Made by a program: the position numbers and the translations under genes. The notes under the pieces were generated by a model. It was given only the letters and a program-made list of their open reading frames with translations, did no database searches and had not been told where the DNA came from. Shown piece by piece: positions 33,395 to 43,722 of a stretch of DNA of 44,192 nucleotides; the stretch's first letter is position 1, and each line of letters begins with the position of its first letter. This DNA is from Zygnema cylindricum (taxonomy: Eukaryota; Streptophyta; Zygnematophyceae; Zygnematales; Zygnemataceae). Location of the stretch: positions 1-44,192 of the forward strand of contig JBBHKE010003328.1 in the NCBI GenBank assembly GCA_037447655.1, in the 5' to 3' direction.

Positions 33395-34360
33395 TGTAAC
33401 AGCAATAGCGGATCGAACTTGTTTATAAAGGGATATTTAGGTTTTATGATTATAGAGTACTAAATTTGGTAGACGTCCGCAAAAGAATCACGCTATTTGG
33501 AGTTATATTTTAAAAGTTATAGCGATGGGTGCATTTAGGTGACAGCGTGGGGTCTAAATAACAAGTGGGTATCATTGAAACGGGTTAAGGGTCAAATTAG
33601 TACCGAAATTACGTGTGTACGTTTCATAAAGTTCTAATGAAACGTTTAGTATGCACGGTGGTTCGTTTCGTACAAATTTTAGTACGAAACGTCACTTTTA
33701 CTTAAAGGAATTTCGTAGGAAGTTTCGCGTGCGAAATTTGTTACGCACGATCGTGCGAAGTCGCGTTTCGTTTGGCGCGCACTTTTGCACGTAAATGTTA
33801 CGTAGTGAAACGTAACGTTTGATTGGTTAGTAAAGTGCTAAGTAGTTAGTAAGAGATTTCGCACGTTTTTGCATTGGTCAGTCTGAGTCTTTGCTGATCA
33901 ATGATTGGCCCAGGTAAAAGCCTGTTAAAACGGAGCGTTGACTCTGGCCTGGCGAGTCCAGGGCGATGATGGATAAATAGTGAAGTGTAAGAGGAGAGTA
34001 GACATCTTTTCCTTTGGAAAAGTTTGTGGAAATTCCGGCTGATCTTGGTCCTGAGCGATTAATACCAAATTGGAGAAAAGGCATTTTGCATTGAAATCTC
34101 TTACTAACTAAATAGTGTTTTAGTAGTTAAGAGATAGAATTATTAAGAGTGGAGAGTAAAGGAAACACTTTAAATTGAAGGGTTGAGCCACGAGGGCAAG
34201 AGACCAAGCTAATGTTATGTGGACAAAAGCTTCTTTTAATTTAAAGTTATCCTTATGTGAGTGTTTTCCAATGTGGATGTGTATTTTCCAATGTGTGGAA
34301 TGTGTGGTTGGAATTGTTTGTAGTAATGGGATTTTCTGAGAGGTAGGAGATCCTGTTACA
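33395..34360 (+). repeat. 5' LTR of young gypsy
   Basis: TGTAACAG...TGTTACA, 966 bp. It carries a dense set of GAAACG/CGTTTC words and palindromes at 33610-33810, and a TATA-like GGATAAATAG near 33970. It supplies promoter and polyadenylation signals for the element. Confidence 0.95.
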
Positions 34361-34362
34361 TA

Positions 34363-34374
34363 TGGTATCAAAGC
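34363..34374 (+). other. Primer binding site
   Basis: TGGTATCAAAGC, two bases after the 5' LTR. It is one base different from the plant initiator-Met tRNA primer site TGGTATCAGAGC, and would prime minus-strand DNA synthesis. Confidence 0.85.
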
Positions 34375-35137
34375 TTTGGTTAGAAACCAGGGAGAAGCTA
34401 GCTCACTCGAATATCGACTGCCGTGACCGGTGAGGGTGCTCTAACCTGTGTCGGTAGAACCACAATGTGAAGTGGTAGGGGATTGGAGGGAAACTGAGTG
34501 ATCACACAGCCAGCGGCCGCTGGTTAGATGTGGGGCGTGCTCAGGTCCTAAGGACTAAGGCGGGGTGGGCAGTGTAGCCACCGCTGAAGCTCACTCCAAT
34601 TACCTAGAGGCCAAACAAACTTGCCTTCTCCTAGCAATGATTCATGTGTAGAGGAAGGGCTTGAAGCCATGAAGGGTGAGGAGGTGAGGATTAGAGAGTA
34701 AAAGATCCTGATGTAGTGGGAAGTGGGAAATTTGCTAATGGAGGAGAAGGAAAGTGGAGTACTTTACTTCTTCAAGAGCAAAGGAGTCCAGAAATGACTC
34801 AAAACTTTTCAAACCCTAAATTGTTACCTTTGATTGATTTCAGTTTTGCTGTTGCAAATTTATGGTTAAATCTTACCTTTGAGAGCTTTCAATTTTTGCT
34901 ATTGCAAAATTGGTGGGGAAATTCTTACATTTCTGTTTCAATGTTGGGAAATTGAAAATTTGAATTTGTACTAACTTACTTTCAATATTTTTTTTTAATT
35001 TCTCAGATTTTGATCTTTTCAAAGGATTTGTTAAGGAGAAAAAGTTTTTGGAGCAATCTAAGGACTTCAAATCTGCAGCAAATTTCTTTGGGAAATTATA
35101 TTCTATCCTTACTTTTGCTTGATTTCATTGTGTGATA
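34375..35137 (+). other. Untranslated leader of young gypsy
   Basis: 763 bases between PBS and the gag ATG. It has no long coding frame. A mid-leader segment (34715-34955) is open but lacks motifs. It presumably holds packaging and splicing or ribosome-access signals. Confidence 0.6.
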
Positions 35138-36031
35138 ATGGCAAATTCTGCATGGAAACGTGAAATGGAGAATGCTTTAAATATGTTGAAGAAGCGTACT
35201 GTGAAATTGGTCAAAAGATTTAACAATCATGCTGCCGCTGTGGATGAAACCATTTCCGAATTGAAAAGTGAATTGAAAGTTGTCAAAGAAAATGGAAATG
35301 TTTCAAATGAAAAATTGGATGAACTTATTAACTTAATTCAGACCAAAAATGATATGAATGACCAAAAGGGTGAGAGTGGTAAAAGGAATGCTAGTTTTAG
35401 GGAGGATGATCATGATAGACCTAAGAAGATAAGGGATCTGAAATTGTCTATTAGTGAGGCACCATCGTTTGATGGTAAGAAGATTGATGAGTTGGATGCT
35501 TGGATTTTTCATATGGAATATTATTTGGAATCTAGAAATTGTGATCGTGATGATTACACTTCTTTTGCTGTTAGTTGTCTGAAAGGTGATGCTCAGATTT
35601 GGTATTATACCCAGAGAAGATCTAAATTGATTCCTGATAATGCTGATTGGGAAACTTTTAAAACCGCGATCAAATCGCGTTTCTTGTCTGTCACTTTTAA
35701 ATCCAGAATGGAAGAAAAGTGGCTGAATTGTAAGCAGAATGGATCTGTGAAGGATTATATTGTGGAATTTGACTCATCTAGTATTCATGTCATAGGTTTG
35801 ACTGATGAAATGGCTAAATTGCATTTCTTGAACTATTTAAATCCTATACTGAAATCAGAACTGAAACATCAAAAATTTATTAATTTGAAGGAATTACAAG
35901 ATAAGTCATTGGAATTAGAGGATCAGTTGGGGTATAATCGGGAAACTCGATCACTCAGGGGTAATTTGAATGAAGTATCAGAGTGGGATGAGGAGGAATT
36001 TGTTGAAGAGGGTCGAATGCTGGTCTGGTGA
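35138..36031 (+). CDS. gag: Gag capsid protein (young gypsy)
   Basis: 297 codons from ATG at 35138, the first Met after the leader. The N-terminal 80 residues are charged and heptad-like (NALNMLKKRTVKLVKRFNNH, then SELKSELKVVKEN), suggesting a coiled coil. The Retrotrans_gag capsid region follows, about residues 110-270, with APSFDGKKIDELDAWIFHME, CLKGDAQIWYY, WETFKTAIKSRF and the LNYLNPILKSEL block. The frame stops at TGA (36029-36031). The zinc knuckles expected next are in the -1 frame, which is open from 36007, so one base was gained or lost at about 36007-36018, or the break is a sequencing error. No canonical slippery heptamer is present at this break. Gag builds the virus-like particle. 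Confidence 0.9.
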   Translation: MANSAWKREMENALNMLKKRTVKLVKRFNNHAAAVDETISELKSELKVVKENGNVSNEKLDELINLIQTKNDMNDQKGESGKRNASFREDDHDRPKKIRDLKLSISEAPSFDGKKIDELDAWIFHMEYYLESRNCDRDDYTSFAVSCLKGDAQIWYYTQRRSKLIPDNADWETFKTAIKSRFLSVTFKSRMEEKWLNCKQNGSVKDYIVEFDSSSIHVIGLTDEMAKLHFLNYLNPILKSELKHQKFINLKELQDKSLELEDQLGYNRETRSLRGNLNEVSEWDEEEFVEEGRMLVW

Positions 36032-36453
36032 ATAGACAAAATATCTTTAGGGGAAATCAAAGGGGTGGACATAGTGTTAACGCAGGAAATAAATTTAACA
36101 ATAGAGGGGGGTACATTAAAAGTCCTAAACCAAACATTAATGCTCAGAAGCCTAACCTTACCATTCCCACATGCACAATTTGTCAGAAAAAGGGTCATAG
36201 AGCATTTGAGTGTGCACAATTGAAAAAGATTAACTGTTATAACTGTGGAGAGGAGGGACATTTTAGTAGAGAGTGCACAAAACCCAAGAAGAAAGTCACT
36301 TGTTTCAAATGTGGAGGTCCAGATCATTACGCTAAAGACTATATAGATAAAGGTTCTCTCAAAACAGTCGATATAAATGAAGGTCTCCAAGAGGATATTG
36401 CATTATATCTAGCTGAGCAGGATGCCCAGGAGGTGGGAAACGGAAAGGACTAA
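36007..36453 (+). CDS. Gag nucleocapsid with three zinc knuckles
   Basis: Frame continuous from 36007 to TAA at 36451-36453. It contains a Gly/Asn/Arg-rich basic stretch ([20 protein letters not shown]) and three tandem CCHC knuckles: [28 protein letters not shown] and [14 protein letters not shown]. The last has its final Cys replaced by Tyr. No ATG starts this frame, so it must be the C-terminal part of Gag. It binds the element's RNA. The frame ends in ELYLAEQ-type acidic sequence, then the slippery site GGGAAAC at 36435-36441, from which pol is reached in the -1 frame. Confidence 0.88.
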   Translation, partial: RGSNAGLVNRQNIFRGNQRGGHSVNAGNKFNNRGGYIKSPKPNINAQKPNLTIPTCTICQKKGHRAFECAQLKKINCYNCGEEGHFSRECTKPKKKVTCFKCGGPDHYAKDYIDKGSLKTVDINEGLQEDIALYLAEQDAQEVGNGKD

Positions 36454-36469
36454 CTGAAAGTCCTCAGTT
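36435..36469 (+). promoter_or_regulatory. Candidate -1 ribosomal frameshift signal
   Basis: Heptamer G GGA AAC in the gag frame (codons GTG GGA AAC) fits the X XXY YYZ rule. Five bases later GGACT (36447-36451) can pair with AGTCC (36459-36463). The loop AACTGA (36452-36457) can pair with TCAGTT (36464-36469), giving either alternative hairpins or an H-type pseudoknot with very short loops. The gag stop TAA lies inside at 36451. After a -1 slip the frame is open straight into pol. Confidence 0.75.
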
Positions 36470-39400
36470 TAGTCAATCGGATCCAGAAGTAAAAGAGTTA
36501 ACTTTGGAGGGCAAATTAATGAATGGAAAAGCTAGGATTGCTGAATTTATTATGATTATCACTACACTGCATAGTTTAAAGAATCCTTCTGATGAAATTC
36601 TCAACAACAGACCTATGTTAGGACAGTTAAGTAATGATGACACCAGACACAGTTTGATTAGATTCGAGTCATTAGTGGAAGGAAAGCCGTTGAAAGTAAT
36701 GGTTGATTCAGGTGCCACACATAATTTTATTTCACATAAATTTGTAGAGGAAAATAAAATTCCTACTGTCATAAGGGAAAAGCCTTTACATGTTCAAGTG
36801 GCAAATGGTAATAAGTCCACATTAGACTTACAAACTGACACGATAGAAGTTGATATCCAGGGTCATAAAATGAAAGTTGTGTGTGAAATAATGAATTTGG
36901 GAAGTGAAGAACTAATTCTGGGAAAGCCTTGGTTAACAGAACATAATCCTCAAATTAATTGGGAAATTAACACCTTAAAAGTGAAGTCTGAAAACGGTTG
37001 GAAGGTTTTGCAAGCATTATCTCCTAAGAAATTGCATAGGAATCATATAAATAACATAACCAGATTGGGAGTAGAAGGTTTGATTTCCGCTAAACAATTT
37101 AAAAAGCATTTAAAAGATAAAACAAATCATGCTTTCTTGTTATTAGTAACTGAGGCAGTTACTGATGAAGGGGGGGGAGAAAACACTAACATTCATGTTA
37201 TTCCTGAATCAGACACCACTAAAAATCTTGAAAAACAAAAATCTGATTTTGTAACTGACATTAATACACCTGATGCTGCTGTTAAGGATTTGATTTTTGA
37301 ATTCCGGGATGTTTTTCCAAGTGATTTACCCTCAGGAAGGCCACCTTCCCGAGATGTAGAACATGTTATTAACTTGGAACCTAGATGTAACCCTCCTGTC
37401 ACAGGAATTTATAAGCACAGTTTCTTTGAGCAAGAGGAGTTAAAGAAACAGATCAAAGAACTCCTAGAGAAAGGACATATTCAACCCAGCAAATCACCGT
37501 ACGGAGCACCAGTTCTTTTCGTCAAAAAGAAGGACGGAACGTTGAGAATGTGTGTCGATTATCGTAGTTTGAACAAGATTATGGTGAAGGATAAGTATCC
37601 GTTACCTTTAATTTCTGATTTAATAGATCGTTTAAAAGGTGCTAAAGTGTTTTCGTTGATTGACCTGCGTAGTGGCTTTAATCAAGTGCCAATTAGAATT
37701 GAAGATGTTGATAAAACTGCTTTCAGGACTAGGGTGGGTCACTTCGAATGGATAGTGATGCCATTCGGCTTAACGAATGCACCGCCTACTTACCAAAGAT
37801 TAATGAACCAAACCTTTTCAGATTACATAGATGAGTTTGTCCAAGTGTTTATAGACGATATTTTAGTCTACAGTGAATCTAAAGAACAACATGTAATTCA
37901 TTTAAAAAGAGTGTTGGAAAGGTTAAGAGAAAGAAAATTATATGGAAAATTGTCAAAATCTAGTTTTCTTAAAAGTGAACAATTATTTTTGGGACATATA
38001 GTTAGTGGGGAAGGTGTTAAAACAGACCCATCCAAAATTTTGGCAATCCAAAATTGGAAACAACCTACTAATGTCACAGAAGTTAGATCGTTTTTGGGAT
38101 TGGCCACTTATTACAGGAAATTTATTAGAAACTTCAGTATGATCGCCGCACCTTTGACGGATTTACTTCGGGAGAAGGAGACGTTTGTGTGGGGAGCTGA
38201 TCAGGAGGGAGCATTCGAGGAATTAAAAGGGAAGTTGACCTCTGCCCCTACACTGGTGTATCCTGACCCTGCCGGGGAATTTGAAGTTTTGATCACCACA
38301 GATGCATCTGATAAGGGTCTAGGTGCAGTCATAAGTCAAAAAGTCGGCAAACACTTCCATCCTATTGCTTTTGAGTCCAGAAAATTCAATGATGCTGAAA
38401 AGAACTATACAGCACAGGAAAAAGAATTACTTGCAATTGTACATGCATTGGTGAAATGGCGTTGTTATTTGCATAATAAAGAATTTACAGTTCACTGTGA
38501 TAATAAAGCGCTCTCTTATTTACAGAGATTAAGTGATGCGCAGATTATGACTGGCAGACAGGTTAGGTGGATGCAAAAATTAGCATATTTCAAATTTAAT
38601 GTCAAACATATTCCTGGGAAAACAAATGTAGTCGCTGATCCATTAAGTAGATGTTTTGAAATAAGTGTTATGGTTCAAGATGAATTGTTTTTAGATACAG
38701 TTAGATATGGTTATGATAAAGATCCTTATTTTGTTGTGATTTGCAAGAATATTTCGGGAGAGAATTCTGACCCACTGAATGAGAGGCATGTTAAAAACTT
38801 TAGAATAGAAGATGGTTTACTGTATTTGCGAACAGGGGATAGGTTATGCATTCCTGAAATGGGAGACTTAAAAAAACAACTTTTACAGGAAGCCCATGAG
38901 CATTTAGGACATCTTGGTCGAGATAAAACTCTTAGTCGGTTGCAGAGTAGATTGTTTTGGCCAGGGATGGCAAAGGAGGTGTCGAAACACGTGGAAAGTT
39001 GTGTTCCTTGCCAACAGAGTAAACCTAGTAACCAGAAACCTAGGGGACTCTTAAAACCTTTAGATATCCCCGAAAGACCATGGGAATCTGTCAGTATGGA
39101 TTTTATTGTCATGTTACCAGCTACATCTAGAAGAAATGACAGTATCATGGTCGTAGTCGATAGGTTCAGTAAAATGGCAATCTTTATCCCTTGCAAAACT
39201 ACTCATTCAGTTGTAGATATTGCAAAGTTATATTTTGACAACTTGGTCAGACATCATGGAGTTCCCCTGTCTATAGTCAGTGATAGGGATTCTAAATTTA
39301 CATCTGCATTTTGGAAAGAATTGCAACAAAATTTAGGCACTGAATTGAAAATGAGTACCGCTTATCATCCTCAGACAGATGGACAGACAGAAAGGATGAA

Positions 39401-40154
39401 CCGCACACTAGAGGAAATGCTTAGGACTGTTTGTAGTGGAGTTCAGAACACATGGGAATCTAAACTACCATTAATGGAATTTGCATACAATTCATGTAAA
39501 CATGCTAGTACAGGATTCTCGCCATTTAAGGTTGCATACGGATACCAACCTAGAGAAGCATTGGACTTAATAACAGGAGTCACTCAAGAAAATAGGGGTT
39601 CTGGAACAGAGTTTTGGGAATACGTTCAAACAATTTGGAAAACTGTCCGAGATTCATTAGTGGAGGCACAAAGGAGGCAAGAATTAAATGCTAACCGCAA
39701 ACGGGGTGATTGGGTGTTACGCACAGGTGACAAGGTTTGGCTTTCTACAACTCATTACAGGTGCAAGATTGAGGGACAATCGGATCCTACGGGGAAATTT
39801 GCCCCTAAGTACATTGGACCATTTACTGTAATCGAGATGATATCGTCAGTTGCTGCCAAATTGGACTTTCCGCCTTCAACAAAAATTCATCCTGTGATAC
39901 ACATCAGTCAACTGAAACCAGCGAATCTTCGACCAACAGAAAGAGAACTGGAATTGGATCCCTCAATAATTATAGAACCTGAAGTCCACAGATGGGTAAT
40001 AGATTGGGTTGGTCAACGGTTCAAGGTTGGTAATACTATATTCTGGCAAGTGCATTATCTAGGAAGGCCTGAAGATGAGTTGACTTTAGAGGATAAAAAT
40101 TCTGAGTTTTTACAGAGGTATTGGAGGGATAATAATATAGAAGTGCCGTCTTGA
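36441..40154 (+). CDS. pol: Pol polyprotein: PR-RT-RNase H-INT with chromodomain-like end
   Basis: Open from the -1 frame at the slippery site to TGA at 40152-40154; counted from the TTG at 36504 it has 1216 codons. It has no ATG near its start, in keeping with expression as Gag-Pol. Rough positions from 36504: protease VDSGATHNF (67); RT with VDYRSLNKI (350), [11 protein letters not shown], and the catalytic FIDD (449, family YxDD); RNase [13 protein letters not shown] (598), HCDNKAL and ADPLSRC (713); integrase [12 protein letters not shown]...CVPCQQ (796-834); DDE residues at MDFIVML (864), VSDRDSKF (924) and DGQTERMNR (960). The end ([14 protein letters not shown]...[14 protein letters not shown], about 1158-1216) resembles a divergent chromodomain. 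All catalytic residues are present, so it may be active. It makes and integrates element cDNA. Confidence 0.95.
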   Translation, partial: RKGLTESPQFSQSDPEVKELTLEGKLMNGKARIAEFIMIITTLHSLKNPSDEILNNRPMLGQLSNDDTRHSLIRFESLVEGKPLKVMVDSGATHNFISHKFVEENKIPTVIREKPLHVQVANGNKSTLDLQTDTIEVDIQGHKMKVVCEIMNLGSEELILGKPWLTEHNPQINWEINTLKVKSENGWKVLQALSPKKLHRNHINNITRLGVEGLISAKQFKKHLKDKTNHAFLLLVTEAVTDEGGGENTNIHVIPESDTTKNLEKQKSDFVTDINTPDAAVKDLIFEFRDVFPSDLPSGRPPSRDVEHVINLEPRCNPPVTGIYKHSFFEQEELKKQIKELLEKGHIQPSKSPYGAPVLFVKKKDGTLRMCVDYRSLNKIMVKDKYPLPLISDLIDRLKGAKVFSLIDLRSGFNQVPIRIEDVDKTAFRTRVGHFEWIVMPFGLTNAPPTYQRLMNQTFSDYIDEFVQVFIDDILVYSESKEQHVIHLKRVLERLRERKLYGKLSKSSFLKSEQLFLGHIVSGEGVKTDPSKILAIQNWKQPTNVTEVRSFLGLATYYRKFIRNFSMIAAPLTDLLREKETFVWGADQEGAFEELKGKLTSAPTLVYPDPAGEFEVLITTDASDKGLGAVISQKVGKHFHPIAFESRKFNDAEKNYTAQEKELLAIVHALVKWRCYLHNKEFTVHCDNKALSYLQRLSDAQIMTGRQVRWMQKLAYFKFNVKHIPGKTNVVADPLSRCFEISVMVQDELFLDTVRYGYDKDPYFVVICKNISGENSDPLNERHVKNFRIEDGLLYLRTGDRLCIPEMGDLKKQLLQEAHEHLGHLGRDKTLSRLQSRLFWPGMAKEVSKHVESCVPCQQSKPSNQKPRGLLKPLDIPERPWESVSMDFIVMLPATSRRNDSIMVVVDRFSKMAIFIPCKTTHSVVDIAKLYFDNLVRHHGVPLSIVSDRDSKFTSAFWKELQQNLGTELKMSTAYHPQTDGQTERMNRTLEEMLRTVCSGVQNTWESKLPLMEFAYNSCKHASTGFSPFKVAYGYQPREALDLITGVTQENRGSGTEFWEYVQTIWKTVRDSLVEAQRRQELNANRKRGDWVLRTGDKVWLSTTHYRCKIEGQSDPTGKFAPKYIGPFTVIEMISSVAAKLDFPPSTKIHPVIHISQLKPANLRPTERELELDPSIIIEPEVHRWVIDWVGQRFKVGNTIFWQVHYLGRPEDELTLEDKNSEFLQRYWRDNNIEVPS

Positions 40155-40184
40155 AAATTAAAAGTGTTTAACTGAGGTCAGTTA

Positions 40185-40202
40185 AAAATAAGGAGGGGAT
40201 GA
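40185..40202 (+). other. Polypurine tract of young gypsy
   Basis: AAAAATAAGGAGGGGATG lies directly before the 3' LTR and would prime plus-strand DNA synthesis. The decayed copy has the same tract before 7754. Confidence 0.85.
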
Positions 40203-41168
40203 TGTAACAGCAATAGCGGATCGAACTTGTTTATAAAGGGATATTTAGGTGTTATGATTATAGAGTACTAAATTTGGTAGACGTCCGCAAAAGAATCACG
40301 CTATTTGGAGTTATATTTTAAAAGTTATAGCGATGGGTGCATTTAGGTGACAGCGTGGGGTCTAAATAACAAGTGGGTATCATTGAAACGGGTTAAGGGT
40401 CAAATTAGTACCGAAATTACGTGTGTACGTTTCATAAAGTTCTAATGAAACGTTTAGTATGCACGGTGGTTCGTTTCGTACAAATTTTAGTACGAAACGT
40501 CACTTTTACTTAAAGGAATTTCGTAGGAAGTTTCGCGTGCGAAATTTGTTACGCACGATCGTGCGAAGTCGCGTTTCGTTTGGCGCGCACTTTTGCACGT
40601 AAATGTTACGTAGTGAAACGTAACGTTTGATTGGTTAGTAAAGTGCTAAGTAGTTAGTAAGAGATTTCGCACGTTTTTGCATTGGTCAGTCTGAGTCTTT
40701 GCTGATCAATGATTGGCCCAGGTAAAAGCCTGTTAAAACGGAGCGTTGACTCTGGCCTGGCGAGTCCAGGGCGATGATGGATAAATAGTGAAGTGTAAGA
40801 GGAGAGTAGACATCTTTTCCTTTGGAAAAGTTTGTGGAAATTCCGGCTGATCTTGGTCCTGAGCGATTAATACCAAATTGGAGAAAAGGCATTTTGCATT
40901 GAAATCTCTTACTAACTAAATAGTGTTTTAGTAGTTAAGAGATAGAATTATTAAGAGTGGAGAGTAAAGGAAACACTTTAAATTGAAGGGTTGAGCCACG
41001 AGGGCAAGAGACCAAGCTAATGTTATGTGGACAAAAGCTTCTTTTAATTTAAAGTTATCCTTATGTGAGTGTTTTCCAATGTGGATGTGTATTTTCCAAT
41101 GTGTGGAATGTGTGGTTGGAATTGTTTGTAGTAATGGGATTTTCTGAGAGGTAGGAGATCCTGTTACA
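40203..41168 (+). repeat. 3' LTR of young gypsy
   Basis: 966 bp, the same length and ends as the 5' LTR, including the palindrome CGCACGATCGTGCG at 40552-40565. One substitution against the 5' LTR was seen by eye. Confidence 0.95.
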
Positions 41169-41173
41169 GCGAC

Positions 41174-42131
41174 GCGATTAGACAATTTTCGATCGTGAAC
41201 CATTTGGAGGTTTACGCATTCACATGTATATAGGAAGGGTTTTTATCCGTAGGCTATAGATTCTGTAACGTAGGTTATGGAGTTGCGGTCGCCTATTGGC
41301 TAAATCCAAATTAGATGCAATATTTACATAGCACGCTGCAATCCTATTGGTTCGTTTTCGCTAGGCGTTGACGTTGGTACTTAGTAGATTTTAGATTATT
41401 TCCAGCACACAATTTTCAAAGTGCAAGAATTTTCCGTATTGAAGATTTTATGCAGCCATTCTTTTCTCTGTAAAATTCTCTGGACAGCTTTGAGGCGATT
41501 TTCTACCTTAGCGTGAAACGTCTAGTTTTCTCCTACTTTATCAATTTCTTGTAAAGCCTTACATATTAATCTATACGGCTTTGGCTAGGACCTGCACAAC
41601 TTCCTTTCAACTCTTTTCGCCCTTTTGAGTGGATTACGATCGCGGCCTCCCAACACAAACTTCTTTTCTCGGTTGTGGTTTAACCTTAATTAGTGTGGAA
41701 ATTGCATATTGGGAATAGTGTTTTGTTGTTTTTATCGCTTGTAACTTTGTGGTTACTTTTTTTTGGCTTATGCGCATCCTTTGAGTTTGATATCTCAAAC
41801 CTCATAAGTGTATGGCGTATTGGCATTTCAGTTTGTGTTTCCTTCTTGGTCGTTTTTGTGTTGAATTATTCACTTTTTGTATTGAAAGTATAATTTCAGA
41901 TTGTCTTCGATAGGATAACTCCTGTAAGGAATATAAATAGACCGTGGGGTCTAGTGGCCATAACTAGGTAAGACGTCAACCTTTCTTTTTCATCCACCTT
42001 GCTTGTTGTTGTATTTATTCATTTACACTTTTGATGTCTTATTACAGTCATGATGTCTTGTTATCATTGGGGTTAATTGGTGCACAGCTGATGATATTGC
42101 ATGCATCTTCACGATTAGTTGACACATGCAC
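41174..42131 (+). repeat. R-type LTR continuation and repeat of 32710-32904
   Basis: Sequence resuming after the young gypsy insertion. No coding region is seen. A TATA-like AATATAAATAGACCG occurs near 41928. From 41927 to 42131 the sequence matches 32710-32904, so with the insertion removed the two copies are about 1.44 kb apart in direct orientation. The LTR boundaries of this older element remain uncertain. Confidence 0.55.
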
Positions 42132-42362
42132 GAGAAACCAACAAATGTTTTAACTGGGATTGAACAGAAACATAGAAATTTAGAGACAAAAATCTAAAAA
42201 TAAAACATAACTAGAACTAAAACGTAGAAAGCACACAACTAAAAAATTGTAATACGTCGCTCAACATAATTTAGAAGCTTTTTCACAATGAACCTAACAT
42301 CATTTGTTTTCATTGTTATCCTTTTAGGTCACCATTTTTTTTTCAGTTTCTTTTAGTGTTTA
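42132..42362. other. Probable 3' flank of the ABC transporter gene
   Basis: AT-rich, with no coding signal. It lies just downstream (minus sense) of the ABCB stop codon and likely contains its 3' UTR and polyadenylation region. Confidence 0.4.
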
Positions 42363-42611
42363 TCAAAATGACCCTTCTTCGGTCGATTGTTGCAAATTGA
42401 CGAGAGATTGATACGCCCCATTTGGACGCCTTATTAAATCGTTGTGACTTCCCATCTCGAGTATTTTTCCCTCTTGAATTACTGCTATTTTGTCGACATT
42501 TTGAATGGTCGAGAGTCGGTGGGCTATTACTATTGTGGTACGGCCCACCATTAATTTATCCAAAGCATCCTGGACCACTCGTTCAGATTCCGTATCAAGG
42601 GCAGACGTTGC
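42363..42611 (-). CDS. ABCB-type ABC transporter, terminal exon (NBD end)
   Basis: Minus-strand exon of 83 codons including stop. It opens with [13 protein letters not shown] (D-loop SALD directly after Walker B in the previous exon), then [14 protein letters not shown], the H-loop [25 protein letters not shown], and ends [16 protein letters not shown] with a stop at 42363. The acceptor CAG lies at 42612-42614. These motifs place it in the MDR/P-glycoprotein (ABCB) family, which exports substrates using ATP hydrolysis at paired nucleotide-binding domains in a membrane transporter. A stop shortly after the H-loop suits the second NBD of a full transporter or a half transporter. The member cannot be named. 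Confidence 0.9.
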   Translation of the reverse strand, partial: ATSALDTESERVVQDALDKLMVGRTTIVIAHRLSTIQNVDKIAVIQEGKILEMGSHNDLIRRPNGAYQSLVNLQQSTEEGSF

Positions 42612-43269
42612 CTGTAAGAAAAGATACAAAAACAAAAATACAAATGTAAAAAAAATAAAGAAATAAAAGATAAAAGGTTAACATAAAGGAGGGAGAGAGA
42701 GGGGAGAGCCTAGTTAAATCATGAGCATAAAGTAGTTGCAGTAGTAGTTAAGTGTATATCGTAACTGTAAATTCTCTCTTCGGAAATTTTCTGTCCCGCC
42801 GATTATAACCATCTGTCTCTTTCTCCTCCTCTCTCGCTCTCCCCCTCTCTCCACCTCTTTCACACAATTACCGAAATTAGTGTGCGTAACTTTTTTTTTA
42901 ATGTAGAGTAAATTTCATTGTTTATTGGAGAATTGGAAAATGGAGAAGGAAAAACAAGAAGAGGCAAATAAACATTGTCGTAAAAAAGAATGAATAAAAA
43001 TGAAAGTGTAAAAACCAAAATACAAAAAAAAAAAAGGTTAAGCAATGATTTTTAAATTTTGTCATCGAAGTCTAGTCGCATCGTTTTTTATCAAACAATA
43101 AATCGAAAGATTGTTTTGAACGGTCCTCGCGATCAGTTTTTTTGTTTTTGTTTATATCGAACTACTTTTATTAGTATGTTTTTTGTTTTGCTATCAATGA
43201 AAATCAACTCTTTTTCTGTGTTTTGTTTTGTCATTTTTTATTGTACTCATTTTGTTTTTTTTTAATTAC
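42612..43269 (-). other. Intron of the ABCB gene
   Basis: 658 bp, GT at 43268-43269 and AG at 42612-42613 in minus sense, phase 0, splitting Walker B LLLDE from ATSALD. It contains pyrimidine-rich and A-rich tracts. Confidence 0.85.
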
Positions 43270-43368
43270 CTCATCCAATAGTAAAATAGAAGGATTTTTC
43301 AAAATAGCCCTCGCAATCGCCACTCTTTGTTTTTGCCCTCCTGACAACTGCATCCCTCTCTCTCCAAC
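43270..43368 (-). CDS. ABCB-type ABC transporter, penultimate exon
   Basis: 99-bp exon, 33 codons, preceded by a polypyrimidine tract and CAG (43369-43371). It carries [20 protein letters not shown], containing the ABC signature LSGGQ, then [13 protein letters not shown] with Walker B and the catalytic glutamate. It joins in phase 0 to the terminal exon. Every residue is as in active family members, so the gene is probably functional, with the rest of it beyond the right edge or in diverged sequence upstream. Confidence 0.9.
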
Positions 43369-43497
43369 CTGAAAAAAAATAAAAATTAACCACACACACA
43401 CTAGAACATTGTAAATAGCATGCTTTCCGAGAAGCCACCAGCAAATGAATTACTATTTTGGTTTCTTTAACCTTTTCACCCTTTTGTACTTCTTCAT

Positions 43498-43583
43498 CAT
43501 TACTATTATTATTATTGTTGTTGTTGTTATAATTATTATTGTTGTTGTTATTATTGTTACTGTTGTTGTTATTATTATTATTT
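43498..43583. repeat. Compound ATT/GTT trinucleotide microsatellite
   Basis: About 86 bp of mixed ATT and GTT triplets. Read on the minus strand it would give poly-Asn, but it sits in the presumed intron and is not expected to be translated. Confidence 0.9.
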
Positions 43584-43589
43584 ACACCC

Positions 43590-43722
43590 ATGGGAGAAGG
43601 AGAAGGCGAGGGAGAGAGGGGGAGGGGAAGGAGGGAAGGCAAGGAGAGGGGAGGAGAGAAAGGGTGAGAGGGAAGGGGAAAGGGAGGGGGAGGGTGAAAA
43701 GGAGGGGGAGAGGGAGGGGTAT
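43590..43722 (+). repeat. G/A-rich tract with G-quadruplex potential
   Basis: Purine-only runs with many GGG/GGGGG blocks, for example AAAGGGAGGGGGAGGGTG near 43678. A second such tract begins at 44160 and runs off the window end. Confidence 0.8.

Larger units (their letters stand above)
33390..41173 (+). mobile_element. Young, near-intact Ty3/gypsy (chromovirus-like) element
   Basis: Target duplication GCGAC at 33390-33394 and 41169-41173. Between them: 5' LTR 33395-34360, PBS, leader, gag, zinc-knuckle frame, full-length pol, polypurine tract and 3' LTR 40203-41168. Both LTRs are 966 bp, and by eye I find one difference (T/G near 33435 / 40243), so the insertion is recent. Pol is open end to end. 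One frame break in gag (about 36007-36018) is the only visible defect. The integrase C-terminus resembles a chromodomain. Confidence 0.95.

Noticed and set aside
36007-36031. A second programmed frameshift between capsid and nucleocapsid
   Set aside because: No X XXY YYZ heptamer in phase before the stop; a simple indel explains it better.
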